From Costus lasius (taxonomy: Eukaryota; Streptophyta; Magnoliopsida; Zingiberales; Costaceae): 64,000 nt of DNA. The stretch covers positions 87,518,665 to 87,582,664 of the forward strand of contig CM050453.2 of NCBI GenBank assembly GCA_027563935.2. Reading direction: 5' to 3'. Made by a program: the position numbers and the translations under genes. Below are positions 22,756 through 35,318 of the stretch, piece by piece; positions within the stretch are counted from its first letter, which is position 1, and each line of letters begins with the position of its first letter. The notes beneath the pieces are model-generated. The model ran no database searches. It saw nothing but the letters and a program-made list of their open reading frames with translations, and was not told the origin of the DNA.

Positions 22756-24428
22756 TGATGAAGCGACTAATAGGTTGGGGTCCTTAATGCCGTACTCCAG
22801 GATTCTACACAATGCACGCGAAAACGGGAGAGGTTCGTGAGACGAGGGAAGTGAAAACGCGCTGGAAAGTGCAGGGAAACCGGTAGAAAACACGATGAAA
22901 CAACGTAGAGTTCGATCGGGGAAACACAAATGCGAATGTAAGACAACGGCACACAACTACTTAATGTACTGCACTAACCTCGTAGCGATTTTAGCAATCT
23001 CGCCACTCACTTAGCACGTCTTTAAGCTCAGCACGCGTCGAGAACTACGGTTGTGCGGGGTTTTGCTCGTACGCCTATGAAGCTGAAACACACCAAATAG
23101 ACAAGAGATCCGACCACGCCTCCGACGTACGGATGGCCGTGGGTGAAGGAGGGGAAAAACCACAGCAGATAAACACACAATGAAATGAGAAAATAGGCGA
23201 ACCTGACCCACCGGAGGGGTGGGATTTACTTCTTATAAAGTAGGAAGTGGAAACAACTTGGAACCGAGGAGATGTCCTTGACCCAATCAACTACGAAGGT
23301 GAAGCACCGGCTCGACTTCAACACGCTGGAGGCCCTCAGCTCACCAGGAGGTCTCTATGCACTAAGAGAACTAAGCTAGAAGCTACCCCAGTCTTCTCTT
23401 TTATAGGATAAGAGGGGAGGGAATAAGACAAGGCTACTAAAGACAACCTACTTTAACAACCTAACAACCCTTGCAGGCCACTAAAGTGGTCAATCTGCAA
23501 CTACAAGACAAGAAATAACAAACTACTACCTAATATTCCTTGAAGCTAGTTGCGCAATCTCGCATCTTCGTACGGAGGCGATTTAGACTCGCTCAGAGCA
23601 TACTGCGACGAAGCAGCAGAATTTGGAGGTTGTGGGCTGCATCACCACTATTGCGGCTCGCTCTTGGGTCGTGTTGTTGATGTGATTGTGCGGCCCATAT
23701 GGGGTTGGGCCCTTAGGGGTCAGCTCATGGTGTGCTTGGGCTGAACCACCTCGGTGTGGATGGAAAGGGGGCTGATGATGCCCATGAAACGGCCCGGAGG
23801 CTTGCTTTGGCATTGGGATCGCCGGATTATGACCTTGTTGGGCTCATTTAGATCATCATGAGGTGGAGCAACATGGTAAGGAGGGTGATGTACATCAAAA
23901 TGGGGTCGTCGAGGGTTCATTAGGTCTTTAGGGGCGAACACGGCCTGGCCGTGTTGGTGGACACTACCGTGTTCAGAAGCTCTAGGGTCCGTCGAAGAGA
24001 ACACGGGCGGCGGCACGGGCGTGTCAAGGGCCATGTCGAGTTCGGCATTGTTGGTTGAGGGGAACACGGCCTGGCCGTGTCGAGGGGCACGATCATGTTC
24101 AGCTGCGTTGGATCTTCCTGAAACTTTCACGGCTGGAGGCATGGGCGAGCGCGGGCCATGATGTTCTCAGTCGAGGAGATTACAGCCTTGCCTTGTCAGG
24201 GAGCACGGTCGTGTTCAGCTGCAAGATTTTCGGCCGACGCAGATACGGGCTGTGGCACGGCTGTGACATGAGCCGTGTCGGCGTTCGCGTGCCTGCGCGA
24301 TGTCTTCCTCGAGTCCTGGTGAATCTTCCCAAGTGTCGTCCAGAGGAATTGGGCTGTCCTCTTGTGTGCTCATAGGTCCGTTAATGTAGGTTGCTCCTAC
24401 ATCAGCAATGTAGGTTGCTCCTGCATCA
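22756..24428 (-). repeat. 5' LTR of element A
   Basis: About 1673 bp; on the minus strand it starts TGATGCAGGAGC and ends CGCTTCATCA. A near-duplicate word (TGATGTAGGAGC) lies 24 bp inside and TGATGCCTAG lies just outside, so the outer edge is uncertain by about 25 bp. A minus-strand TATA box TATAAAAGAG is at 23396-23405. Repeated ACGGCCTGGCCGTG words occur between 23930 and 24090. The matching 3' LTR is not in the window. Confidence 0.72.
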
Positions 24429-24856
24429 CTAGGCATCAAGGATTGGTGCTTCAATGACTATATGTAGGCTATAGTGAGGAGGGTTATGTATCCTCTATTT
24501 TAGACTAGTCATGGGAGCCAATTATGAAAAGGAGGGAGATAGCATCCTAAAGGATGGTCTATTTTAGTTTATTTAGAGGGGCCAATTATGAAAAGGATGG
24601 ATATAGCATCCTAGAGGATGGATAAGGGAAGCAATATAAGACATCTTCTTCAAAAATCTTCACCCTCTATTTGACTAGTGAAGAGGTTGATGGTGATAGT
24701 GGAATTCATCTATGATGTTGCAAAAGCATGATGCAAATGAGGGGATATTGATGTTGCAAGCATTAATTAACATTGAAGGAGAATGGACCTATAATGACCT
24801 CCAATTTGTTGATGAGGGCAATAATCAAAAGAAATCTTTTGTGAGAGTGATGAGAA
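24429..24856. other. Unassigned DNA with a short tandem duplication
   Basis: No gene seen. A 'GCCAATTATGAAAAGGA.GGA.ATAGCATCCTA' unit occurs twice about 75 bp apart (from about 24518 and 24590). The stretch could be the decayed 3' end of the copia copy whose LTR starts at 24857, but no coding homology is visible. Confidence 0.4.
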
Positions 24857-25827
24857 TGTTAGTGTATATACCCAAGAGACAAATAAGTTCATAATTTGTA
24901 CAATGTTCGTTCATTTAATAAAAGACATTGTTATTGTTATACTGATTTCTACTCTTGCATTGATATATAAAATAACATAATAATGTCCCTAGAGGTTAAT
25001 TTTATCTAATCTCATAACTATATCCCCCAATTGACGCACCTTAGTAGATAAGGGACAACTCTAATGCATTTAAAATTTGTACATTGGTTAGTTGAGAACA
25101 TAGCATCAATGCAAATATATGAGAGCACTAGTAGTAGGTGTACTAGATTGACCCACTCTATGATTTGAGTGTCACAAGTCAAGATCATAAGTAATAGAGA
25201 TGTATTGGTCCTTCGACTTGTGGTCATCGGTACTTACATGTGGTGAATGACTTACTTTGATACAGTCAACTACCTCTCTATAATTTGAAGGCCATAATGG
25301 CTGTTATTGGGTATGTCATAAGCCATATATAAAATACGAGTAATCAACAAAGGATTTGCACCTTCCTTAGAAAAGCATGATATCTAGGAGCCCTTCTCAC
25401 GGGAGTATGACTAGGAGTGTATGACTATACCTAGAAGATTGTGTTCTCTTACTTAAGTAATGCTCAAATGATTGGAATAGTAAGTCTCACTTGTCCAATC
25501 TAGATATCAGTAGGCAAAGAGATTATATTATATGAAGTAAAGTTTATTGTTCGCTAGGAATTGTTGACTAACGATACACTTCTATGACTATAGTAGTAGC
25601 GATGTGTTGCAATATACCTATTATGTCTTGTGATGATTTGTCTAGCTCAGTACTACCAATGTCATACAAAACCTACATAGTCAGACACACATAGACATTT
25701 GAGGTTACATTTTGATAGGGTTACCATGAATTCAATTATATATTACTTCGAGTCCATCTGGGACATTGATGGATGCAAATCAAAGTAGGATCTTTATTGA
25801 TTAAACCAAGGATTCATATCAATTAAT
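24857..25827 (+). repeat. Partial, old copia LTR
   Basis: Starts TGTTAGTGTATATACCC and keeps, in order, the segments of the copia-1 LTR. These include AATAATGTCCCT followed by GAGG, the 'GGGACA.CTC' segment, a CTTGAGGTCAT-like word, and a 'GATATCAGTAGGCAAAGAGA' word near 25500. It is much more divergent than the LTRs of copia-1 or copia-2. It stops where the solo LTR at 25828 begins, and I could not follow its remainder with confidence after 27860. Confidence 0.65.
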
Positions 25828-27854
25828 TGTTAGTGTTTATACCCTGAAGACCAATTTTTGGACATGGTCCGGCATCATTTGAATGTACTTTGATAAAATT
25901 GATATAATCAATTAAGACATGGTCGTTATTATGCAAATTGCTTTACCTGCGTTGATGTATTGAATTGTATAATTAATGTCCCATGAGTTTGGTTGGATCC
26001 ATTCTCATAGTAATCCCCAGTCAAGGTGTCTTAGCCAATATGGGACAGCTTTGGTGCATGTGAGACTGGTGTATGGGCTGGTTAGGTGCGGGGCACAGTA
26101 ATGCAAACATACAGGTGCATTGGATGCACTGGAGTGACCCACCGTGAGATTGACTTGTCTAGTCAACAGGTCAATCTCACATGCGAGAGGTTTGCATTGA
26201 TCCTTAGACTTGAGGTATTCATATCTAAATATAATGATGGAAATGCTTTGATACATCTCTCCGTAATTGGGTGATCAATACGACTGTCATCGGGCATATC
26301 ATAAGTTATATGAAGACATGGATGACCAATAGTAGGATTTGCCTCTTCCTTAATTGGAAGCATGATATCCACTTTGGGGCGCCTCACCTCATTGGTGCAT
26401 GACATGAATGTATGGTCATACTGTTTGAGTCATGACCAATAGATTGGATTGATAAACTTGAGACTAAATCTAATGGCGGGATATCAATTTAGGCAAAGGG
26501 ATATATAATGCATGGGAATCCTCATTGCTTGTTTAGGAGTTGTTGCCATATGACTTAAGTCCAATGACATGGGTAGTAGTGATGTGTTGCTAGATACCTC
26601 TCACTACTTATGATGTTCTATCATCATTTCCATCGTCATTTGGATCCTACGGGGTCACACGCAATAGACTCTTGACGTTGCATTAATCAGAAGCCTTATG
26701 ATCAAGTTATTGGATAGCTTGGATCTATTTGGAAGATTTCATCAGCGCCAATGGGCCTGATGAGTTGGAAGAGAGTTATTGGAGCCAAACTCCATTTATG
26801 GCAGGTTAACCTGAAATTGACCATGGTTGGTCACATTTGGATTAGGGTTGCATTGGATTGGATCCAATGGCTTAATCAACCCATGCCATGAAGTTTGAGC
26901 TTGTTAATTATCCAATGAAGCCCAATAACAAGTTGTCATGAAGAGAGAATAGGGCTCAAGGGTGTAATGGGGAGAAACATAAACCATTAGGTGCCTAAGG
27001 GCATAATGGGGTCATGTTTGCGCCTATGGCTTCATTTGGAAGTCTTTGGCACCTTGCCCCTTCTCCTTTGATGGAATGCATGCCTCTAAGGCATGTCTTG
27101 GGCTGATATGGTGTTTGTGCAATTATGGATAGGTTGAATGAGGTTTATGGTAAAGTCTTGGAGACTTTCTTTGCCTTAAGACTCCTCATCCTAGCCATAC
27201 ACTTGTCCCAATCCTAGCCCTTACACAAACCGCCTCTAGCCCTATATAAGAGACCCCTTGCCGCCCCCTCTTGGTGTTCTAATCCTGGAAGGCGTGAGGA
27301 ATAATACACAAGGAGGCGTGAGCAAGGGCAAGCGCGAGAGCAAGGCACAAGCTCTCTCTTCTTCCTTAAAGCCGCAAGCCTCCTCTTCCTTCTTCTCCTC
27401 TTGGCGCAACTTGGAGAAGGACTTGGTGGCGACATCTCTTCTTCCTCTTCATAAGAGTCGAGACTCCTCTTCTTCCTCTTCTCTTGGAGAGAAAAGGACT
27501 TGGAGTTGGCGGCATAATCCATCCTTCTTCTCCTCTTGGCACCACTTCTCTTGAAGGTGACGCAAGCATAGAAGAAGGTGTTTGAAGGCTTGATTCTCTT
27601 CCCGAGGCTAGCACCAAGCGTGGAAGGGAGCAACGTTGAGAAGGTCGACGCGTGGATACTTGTAGAGGACAAACACTTGGATGTCTTCAATATGGCTACA
27701 TCATCTAAATGCGCAAGAGAGGTATCATCTCTAACACATCCTTGTGTTATCTCTCTCGCATGGATCCTTGAAATGAATGTGTTTTGGGTGTAATGCTTCT
27801 TCCGCTGCGTCCTGGGACTACAAATTTTTAAATTACACCCGGCATTCCCCAACA
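25828..27854 (+). mobile_element. Copia solo LTR
   Basis: 2027 bp starting TGTTAGTGTTTATACCC and ending CATTCCCCAACA, flanked by the perfect target duplication TTAAT (25823-25827 and 27855-27859). There is no primer site, interior or second LTR, so it is the product of LTR-LTR recombination. A TATATAAG box is at 27243-27250. CT-rich CTTCTTCCTCTT repeats follow downstream. The 213-codon minus-strand open frame inside it is chance. Confidence 0.93.
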
Positions 27855-30583
27855 TTAATCTATAGTGAGAATAGGGCTAGGCATCTATTCTAAGTCATTT
27901 GGTTCAGTTAATTAGTCTCTAGGCCCAATAAGGGAAGAGGCAGAGGCATCTATGCACTTTGGCATCTGGACTAGGGGAACTAGTACTACCTTGCAATTAG
28001 GCAAAAACAAGAGAGAAGCACTAGATCACTACATTAGGCTTTAGGCCTAATTAGGATTTAGGGAGGAACCTAAAGGCACTAGCCCAAGTACCTAGCCAAA
28101 CAAGGCAAATGTTTTAATGGGCACATGCCTTGGGTGCCAATTATAAGCACCTACCTTATGTTGCATGGAAAAGGTGGCAAGGGCGACTATTAGAGGCACC
28201 TACATTAGAAGGCTTCCTCAGTTACATAATGTTTCATTAGAGGAAAAAGAGGGAGGAAAGAAAGGAAATGAAGTTTTTCCCTCATTTTCTTGGAAGAAAG
28301 AAAAAGTTGAACTTTTTCCTTTGTTTTTGTTTTTGCTCAATTCGAAAAGAAAAAACAAAGGAAAAGCTTAATGCGTCTATGCTACCTGCTCACTGCTTGC
28401 TTTGCCCATCTCCATCTCCCTCTTTCTCTCGGCACTCTCCCTCGCCAGCATCCCAGCCTCCCTCCCCTACTTCCCTTGCCCAACCTCCTACCTCCCCATC
28501 TCCCTCCCTCACCCTGCCCCTCCCTCCCTGACGTGCCCGCCCCCTTCTCTTGCCTCCCCATCTTCTTCCTAGCCCTACCCCCTCCCTCCACAGCATCCCC
28601 ACCTCTTCCTCTCTACCATCCCTCCCTTCCCTTCCTCGCCTTGTCATCTACCTCCCTTGCTCACTGTTGCATCTACTCCTCCTTGCTCTCTATTTCCCCA
28701 CTTCTCCCTCCCTCTCTGCCTCGCATGCCTTGTCGCCCCTTGTGGTCGCCTCCCGCGCCTAGCTACCACCTAGCCACCACCTCTCACACCTCGTTGCCCC
28801 TCCCGCATCTTGCCACCACTACCTCTCCTTCCCTTGTTGGCTTAGCATGTAGGCAGCAGTATGGTCACATTTTCTCCCCTTCATTTTTCTTTCCTCCTAT
28901 TTATCTTCCCCTCATACGCAACATAGCTAGGGAAATTGCACCAACACTAGCCAATTTCTTAAGAAGTCGGTCCACTATGTCATTTGGAGAGAGGCGCCTA
29001 TACTTATTATAAATAAGTGGGTAGCTGCACAAGGCAAATGAGACATCCAAGTAAATGTTTTACATGCGCTAAACTCTCTCTCCTCTTTTCTCTTGTCGCT
29101 ATCCTCTCCCTCTTTCCCTTTTGACTATGAGCTCCAAGAGAGAAATCTTTAGACTTTCATCCCTTTTCCCAAGACTAACACTAGTGTAAAATGGGGGTCA
29201 CTATATGGATACTAGTAGAGTGCAGACCCTTGTGCACCTACCTCTTTGTAAGTCGACTACTCGAGACATGATACAAGGGTCATGCTCTAAACACGTCATT
29301 TGTTCTTCAGTACTTGCATGAATACTCTATAAAAGAAAAAAAATTAGTTTTGGACAAGTTTTCTATTACATGGTTTTTGTCTTAAATTTTTATTTAACCT
29401 ACAATTTTCCCCATCAAATCCATATAAGGAGTATTATATTGTAGTCCATGGCGAGTGCAAAAACGACAGTGCTCTAGCTTTCTTCTAAAACCTCAACTCA
29501 GGGATAGGACAGCTAGCAAAGTACAATTGCCCTTCTATTGTCCTAGCTTGGTGTACCGATCTTGTGCTGTCCTATATGTATGACTTTGTTTTATGATGTA
29601 TATGGAGTTTTTGGCCTGTGATGTGATATACGTTTTCTATCTAGCTTGTGATGTGGTTTCTCTTGTGTATCTGGCTTATGGTCATCGATTTGATTGATAG
29701 TTAGTCTATGTATGTAAATGTAGTACATTTTGTGTAGGGTTCTACACATCTACAAGTAGGAGATGCTACGCCAAAATTGTGTAACAATTGACTATTATGT
29801 CGTCTGAAATTAAACATTGAACTTTTTTTCACTATTAATAAATCGACTTCTTGCCCTTGGAAAAAAAAATAATTGAAGAACAAGATCCATCACACAAACA
29901 CTGCTATCCATAAGAACACAACTTTTATGGATTTGTAGAAAATAAATTATTCCTGAAAATGAAAAATGCTAAAAACTAAGTACATATACATATAGTTACC
30001 TGATTGGCCATTAACAGACATTGTTCCTTTCAAAAAAATGAATACTAGAAAGAGAAGCTTCATCTCCTTTCCTCTCACACTCGAACAAAAGGTTTATGCC
30101 AGGTCTTGTACTTATAACCAGCTGATCTGCTCCATATCAAGACTTTGACTTGTCATCAATTTGTTAAAATGTTACCAAAAGTCCTCTCCATGCGATTTTC
30201 GATTGACTTTGATGTACCAAATCGCATCATTTTTTTCTCTGTCTTCCAGATACTTGGTTCCGAGTTAACCATGTGGAGACAAGTGTTAGCAAAATGACAA
30301 GGTGTTGCTATCTGTTGAATTTATTAATTTGTAATCGATTATCCAATGTAGACCCCTGTTCTCAAGATACAGAAAAAAGAGTCAATCTCGAGTCCGGTCG
30401 TAAGCCGTCGTCAAGATCTCAAAACTCCTTACATCCAAATTAAATATATATCGCATATGACTAAATGTTCATTCTATTCTATGAATTCTTTGAGTTAATC
30501 CAAAAAAAAATATCTAAGTCCAAAAAAAATGTTCAATGCTAGTGTCACTAACAAGACTACTGATGGTCACTAACAAGACTACT
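27855..30583. other. Intergenic DNA, no gene recognised; CT-rich block
   Basis: About 2.7 kb. From 28371 to 28830 the plus strand is an almost pure C/T mixture (CCCTCC, CTTCCT words). It opens long frames in several phases with low-complexity Pro/Ser/Leu translations and is not a credible protein. The remainder is ordinary AT-rich sequence in which I see no gene or element boundary. Confidence 0.6.
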
Positions 30584-30727
30584 GATGAATGTTGGTGGTT
30601 CAAGGATTGCTCTTGCACTGCATATGCTGTGATTGGAGGAGGCGGGTGTCTAACTTGATATGGTGATCTTGTTGATATTAGACAATTTGATGATGGTGGA
30701 AATCTCTCGTACATCCGGCTTGGATAT
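30584..30727 (+). pseudogene. Fossil PAN domain of a G-type lectin receptor-like kinase
   Basis: Forty-eight codons match the end of the PAN/apple domain of plant S-domain receptor kinases. Visible motifs are DCSCTAYA, GGGGCL, GDLVDIRQF and LSYIRLG, in the order and spacing of that family (CSCTAYA...GCL-W-GDL-DIR-F...YIRLA). The tryptophan expected after GCL-T is a TGA stop (30656-30658). Nothing recognisable as the lectin, S-locus or kinase domain lies nearby, and a 22-bp tandem duplication sits just upstream (30544-30587). In a live gene this domain is extracellular. This is the only remnant of a cellular gene I recognise apart from the Ulp1 relic. Confidence 0.8.
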
Positions 30728-32806
30728 TAATCTGATTGAATTTAAATTCATTAGTTCATTGCACCGAGTCTAAATCAATATAAATTAGACTATATCAACT
30801 TGATTTGACTCTGATGGAACTCGCATCAAATTGGGCCGGATTTAGTTTGAGCTAGACCGCACTATTGTCAAACGCACGTGTGCCTTGATTGATGCCAAAT
30901 GGCGAGCAACAGTGGGTAGATTTTTCTTGGAGCATACCAGATTCGATTCACTCTCGTCCACGGCAATGGAGATGGCAAAGAAGAACTTGATGGCAGAGAA
31001 AACCACTGGTGATGCCCCAATTTGGTTTGCCGATTGAAGTGAAGAAGTGATCAAGCGAAGCCACTAATTGACCGCAGGGTCATGAGTTGCTACCAGCAGT
31101 AGGGTTTGTATGCTTAGTTTATGCAGCATGAAGGAGAAAATGTTACGATCGGGTTTAAGTTTAGATCTACCCCATTAGCTAGAATTGGATCTGCCATAGC
31201 GTATTGGTTCAGGTGTTGCCTGGGTCAAATGCTCCTGAAAGAAATTGAGCTAGGTGTGGTGGATATAATAGTATCAGATTGATTTGTTGTTGGATTGAGC
31301 CGGTTAGTTACTATTCTTCAATACAAACTGAGTTTGGAATTTCGATTTAGTTCAATGGTGAGTCAAGTTGAACTGATTAGTAAAATTTTCCCAAATTAGA
31401 TGCAGATTCTGATCTGAACGCTATTGGGTTAGATTTAGTTGGTTCTAATTTTATTTGCTTCACTCCTTTGCAATGAATCGAATTAGTGTTGAGCACAATG
31501 GAAAAAATTTTAAAAAATAAAGTTTAGCATAAATGCTAATGTTTTCAGCGCTGCTAATATTAAGGCTTGGGATTAAGCCTTTAAAAGGGCTAATAAAATC
31601 CCAAATGTCTTCTTTCTCTATTTTTTTTAATTTTTAATTTTTAATGTTTATTTTTTGATACTGGTTCTTGGAAAGGCATCTAGTCAACTTTTCAACGATT
31701 ATGACTTGGAAAAAAAATATCTAGTTATATTCACAAGTGTTTAATTCAAAATTAACTTACATGAGATTAGTTTTAACTCAAGGACAAGTCGTAATACATC
31801 TCCAAATTATATATTTCTAATTTTTTTATTTATAAATTAGAAGTTTATTATTTTATAATTTATGTTTTTAATTTTTTATTTAAATATAGGTATATATAAA
31901 ATTTTACACCAATAATTTAGGTGAAAATTTCATGTTGTTATCGTAAGAAAAAAAATAAAAAAAATTCTAATACTTGGCGAAAGAAGCTGTGGCTGTGAGA
32001 AAATAAAGAGGGCCGCCAGGTATCATAAAAGTTGGTTGATTTATTATAATAATTATTTAACTTTTGTTAGCTACTGTTCTTTGCAGAACAAAAATTAACA
32101 GATCAATTTGTTTCTTTTTATTGCTTTTTAAATGAAAAAAATTATTCTGTAGAAAAGTTTACTGAAATATTAGTGCATAATTTCTGCGTTATTAGTATTT
32201 ATTACTAGTAATGAATGCGAAATTGTTTAGCAATTTGCCTTAATCTATTATTTGCCACAAGTATATTTCAATTCCAATTAATTGTTGTGATTTGATTATA
32301 GCAATGTGTGGATTAATATAAAAAGTTGCCTTATTAACTCAAAAACCAAATAATTATAATGGTTTGTAATAATAAAAAATTCATTAATGTGACAACAATT
32401 AATTTATAATTTGTCATAATAATTTAATGTAATAGTAATTAATTTATTATTACCAAATCATCAGTTTCTTTTAAATAAAAAAATAAAAAATGTTACTGTT
32501 ACATAGAACAAGTTAATTGGGTCAGTCGGATGTTACATAGAATATGCTAATGGGTCAATCGGATTTTACGGGCGACCCTGGTCTTAACTTCTTAAATTAA
32601 AATTTCGAACGTCCGGGGTTTTGAACCCGGATGTTTTAGACAAACACGGCGTCAAGCCCTCTTTAAAGAAAAAAAGGTGTTGGCCTGGGTACTTTAATTG
32701 CTCTCCCCCGAATCTCAAAAGTCAGCTGGCTATCGCACTTATTTCGACATTGATATTATCATTTTATTGATATCAACCTACTATTACTGTCGTCGTCTCT
32801 CCTCCT
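30728..32806. other. AT-rich intergenic DNA, no gene recognised
   Basis: About 2 kb, strongly AT-rich from 31500 to 32550 with many A and T runs. A roughly 38-bp imperfect repeat (GTTACATAGAA...GGGTCA.TCGGAT) occurs twice near 32500-32570. The word TTGATATCAACC near 32767-32778 resembles the palindromic repeats at 35.3 kb. The Ulp1-associated unit may therefore once have extended to here before the solo LTR inserted. Confidence 0.5.
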
Positions 32807-32811
32807 GTAAC

Positions 32812-34811
32812 TGATGACACTAAAATATATAGTATATTTTGTATCATTTTATATATCTTTTTAAGCTAAATTGAGACTCTTTTGCTTATTTTTTATCAAA
32901 TTTATCAAATATTACAAAATATACTTCTATTTTGGTTTTTTGTGATTTTCAGGCAAAAAGACACTATTTTTGGGCGTTTTCGAGCAAAATCAAATACATG
33001 GAAAAGTTGTCATCATCAAGAGGAGATCACATGACAAAATTCAAGCAAGATGGAGCCATGAACCAAAATATGGCAGGGCCGTAATCTATATTACGGTACC
33101 GTATTTTCGTATGCTATCGTAATATCAGAGCACTACCGTAATTTGGGGAGTTTTTCATCAGAAGATTTTACGAAAATTACGGCACTGCCGTAAACCATTT
33201 TACGGGCCGTAATTTCCAGACACTTTCAACCAGAGAGTTCAGCCAATTTTACGGCACCGCCGTAACCTATATTACGGTGTCATATTTGCTAGAGATTTTG
33301 GACTAGAGAACTCGACCGATTTTGCGGTAGTGCCGTAACATATTACACTGCCGTAATTCTATCTTTGAATGTGATTCCACGATCAAATTTGAAGCCCAAC
33401 TTTTGCGGAGAAGATTGCCGACGATCCAGACCTTTAAATTCGAAGCCGTAAGAAGAAGAAAGGGAGCTTTCGCCGAGACGAGGAAGAAGAGACAAAAAGC
33501 CCTAATTTTGGTCCACCACAGAGAGAGAAATCACCTTGCACGCCGCCGCCTAGGTTTCGCCGCCGGGAAGCATACAGCGCATCTCCGGCCGTGAATTTGG
33601 GTGGAAGCTACGCATAGAGTAGGAGAAGGTGCTCCAAAAGTTTCAGCGTAAAAGGAAATCAATTGGAGGAGAAATCAATGAAAAAGGAGGTGCCGACACT
33701 GTTTGATTTCTTAAACTCTCTTTTCTTAAACTCTCTTTTATATTACAGCCGTGGTGTGTTTTCTTAAACTCTCTTTTCTCTTTGATTTTCGATCTTTTGG
33801 AAACCATGGATTATTGTAACTCCTGCACCATGCTAGCTTAAACTTTTATGGGGCATGAGGGAGTAATTCCCTTTAATTCTTAATGACTAGATGATTCTTT
33901 TTCCACTATTTCGTCACGTATAATTTTAGCATGATAATTTTACTCATGTGATAATTGCACTTTTGATTCTCCATAGATTCATACTATTATTCATGTTTTA
34001 GAGTTCTCGCAATAAGGACCGAAAGGTGACTTGCTTGAGAACTTGGAATCCTAGAATTGCATGTTATGAACTTTCTTTAAGAAATTAGGTTAGTTCTCAT
34101 TGTTCGATTTTTGTAGTCAAATTGCCATGATAATGATATGAATCTAGGATTGAGTCAAGTTGTCAAACATGGAGATCTTGTGTGAAAGCAAAGATCGGAA
34201 CGTTGGAGAACCATGAGTAAAACTTGTATTGAGACTCGGATGCACGAAAGTGATCCTTGAGATTCCACTTGAGATAATCAACTTAGAATTCGGATGCACG
34301 AAAGTGATCCTCGAGTTCTTTGTCTAATGATTTACTTATTTTCAGTGTAGGGATAGATCTTGCGCGAAAGCGAAGATTGATCCCTGCATGATTGTTTGTA
34401 CGAAAGTGAGATAATCCTTTTATGAAGTAAATTATATCTTTACCATGATAAAATTAAACTGACGAATCTCTATTTACATCTAGTCATAGAATTTAAAGTG
34501 AGTGAAACCCTAGTCCCAGTCTTCTCTCTCTGGTATTTCCATTTTAGTCTTCTATTGCTCACTTGCATACTTTCGATTCACCTAGATAACAAGAAATCAA
34601 TTATTCAGTACTCAGCAAACAAGGTCTCTGTGGGTTCGATATCTATTTTATTACTTTGCGTATCCGTGCACTTGCGTACATAACAAGATTGGTGACATAA
34701 CAAGTTTTTGGAGCCGTATCAGGGGGTGACAAGTCCTTGTGCGCCAAACGCTAAGTTTTGGCTGCGACACCAGAGATAAGTTTTTGTCTACCTACTTGTT
34801 GGGATACAACA
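32812..34811 (+). mobile_element. Gypsy-type solo LTR with an embedded primer site, related to the 52357-62775 element
   Basis: 2000 bp from TGATGACACTAAAATA to TTGGGATACAACA, flanked by the perfect target duplication GTAAC (32807-32811 and 34812-34816). It shares the layout of the LTR at 52357. It has the 'GATTTTCAGGCAAAAAGAC' block 125 bp in, TTACGGC/GCCGTAA words (33070-33350), five 'CACGAAAGTGA'-like words (34180-34410), and CGTGCACTTGCG near 34665. Related LTRs end just after that last word. This one continues about 126 bp further and includes a primer-site-like TGGAGCCGTATCAGGGGG at 34709-34726. The target duplication proves the longer end. Confidence 0.9.
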
Positions 34812-35318
34812 GTAACCAGACGTCACCATCGCCGTCCACCTCCTAGAAATGGCTGTTACCGTCACCGTCTACCCCCCGTTATCTCTCTCCGCTTAACCCT
34901 GGTTAACCCGTTAGGGTTTTACCACTACTTTCGAAGCTGTGGGAAAAAAGAAAAAGCTCCCCGCGCCCTTTCGTCATCCAAAAAAAATCCCGAGCCCGCG
35001 GACCTCGTGCCCTAGCTCCGGTGATTCTTTATCTCCGTATGGCCAAGTCTCCCCGTTTGTGTCCCATTCTCACTAGCGTGCCCACCACGAACCTCCCAAC
35101 TCTTGTCCGACCTCCAAGGCTTTAGTTTTCCGATTATTAGGTAAAATTTATTCATCATTTCTTCTTCTCTCCTGATTTTATCGTGTCTCCGAAGCTCGCC
35201 TCGTTTCGTCCTTGTCCCCTACCTCCGACGATTCTTTGTTTCGATTATTTTTGCAGCATAAGGTATACTCTTATTCATCTGTGAGTGACAGTCTATATGT
35301 TAATATCAACATACCATA
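34812..35318 (+). other. Possible leader of the Ulp1-like unit
   Basis: CT-rich, relatively GC-rich sequence with no recognised protein. A candidate intron runs from GTAAAATTT near 35141 to TTTTTGCAG near 35256. This would suit a 5' untranslated region of the gene that follows, but I cannot confirm it. Confidence 0.35.

Noticed and set aside
27214..27855. Minus-strand open frame of 213 codons
   Set aside because: It lies wholly inside the copia solo LTR and is made of Ser/Arg/Lys runs from CT-rich repeats.
28371..29012. Open frame of 213 codons
   Set aside because: C/T-only DNA opens several frames at once. The translation is Pro/Ser/Leu low complexity without any domain.
32600..32660. GGGTTTTGAACCCGG looked like a tRNA T-arm
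   Set aside because: No matching acceptor stem, anticodon arm or D-arm at tRNA spacing.
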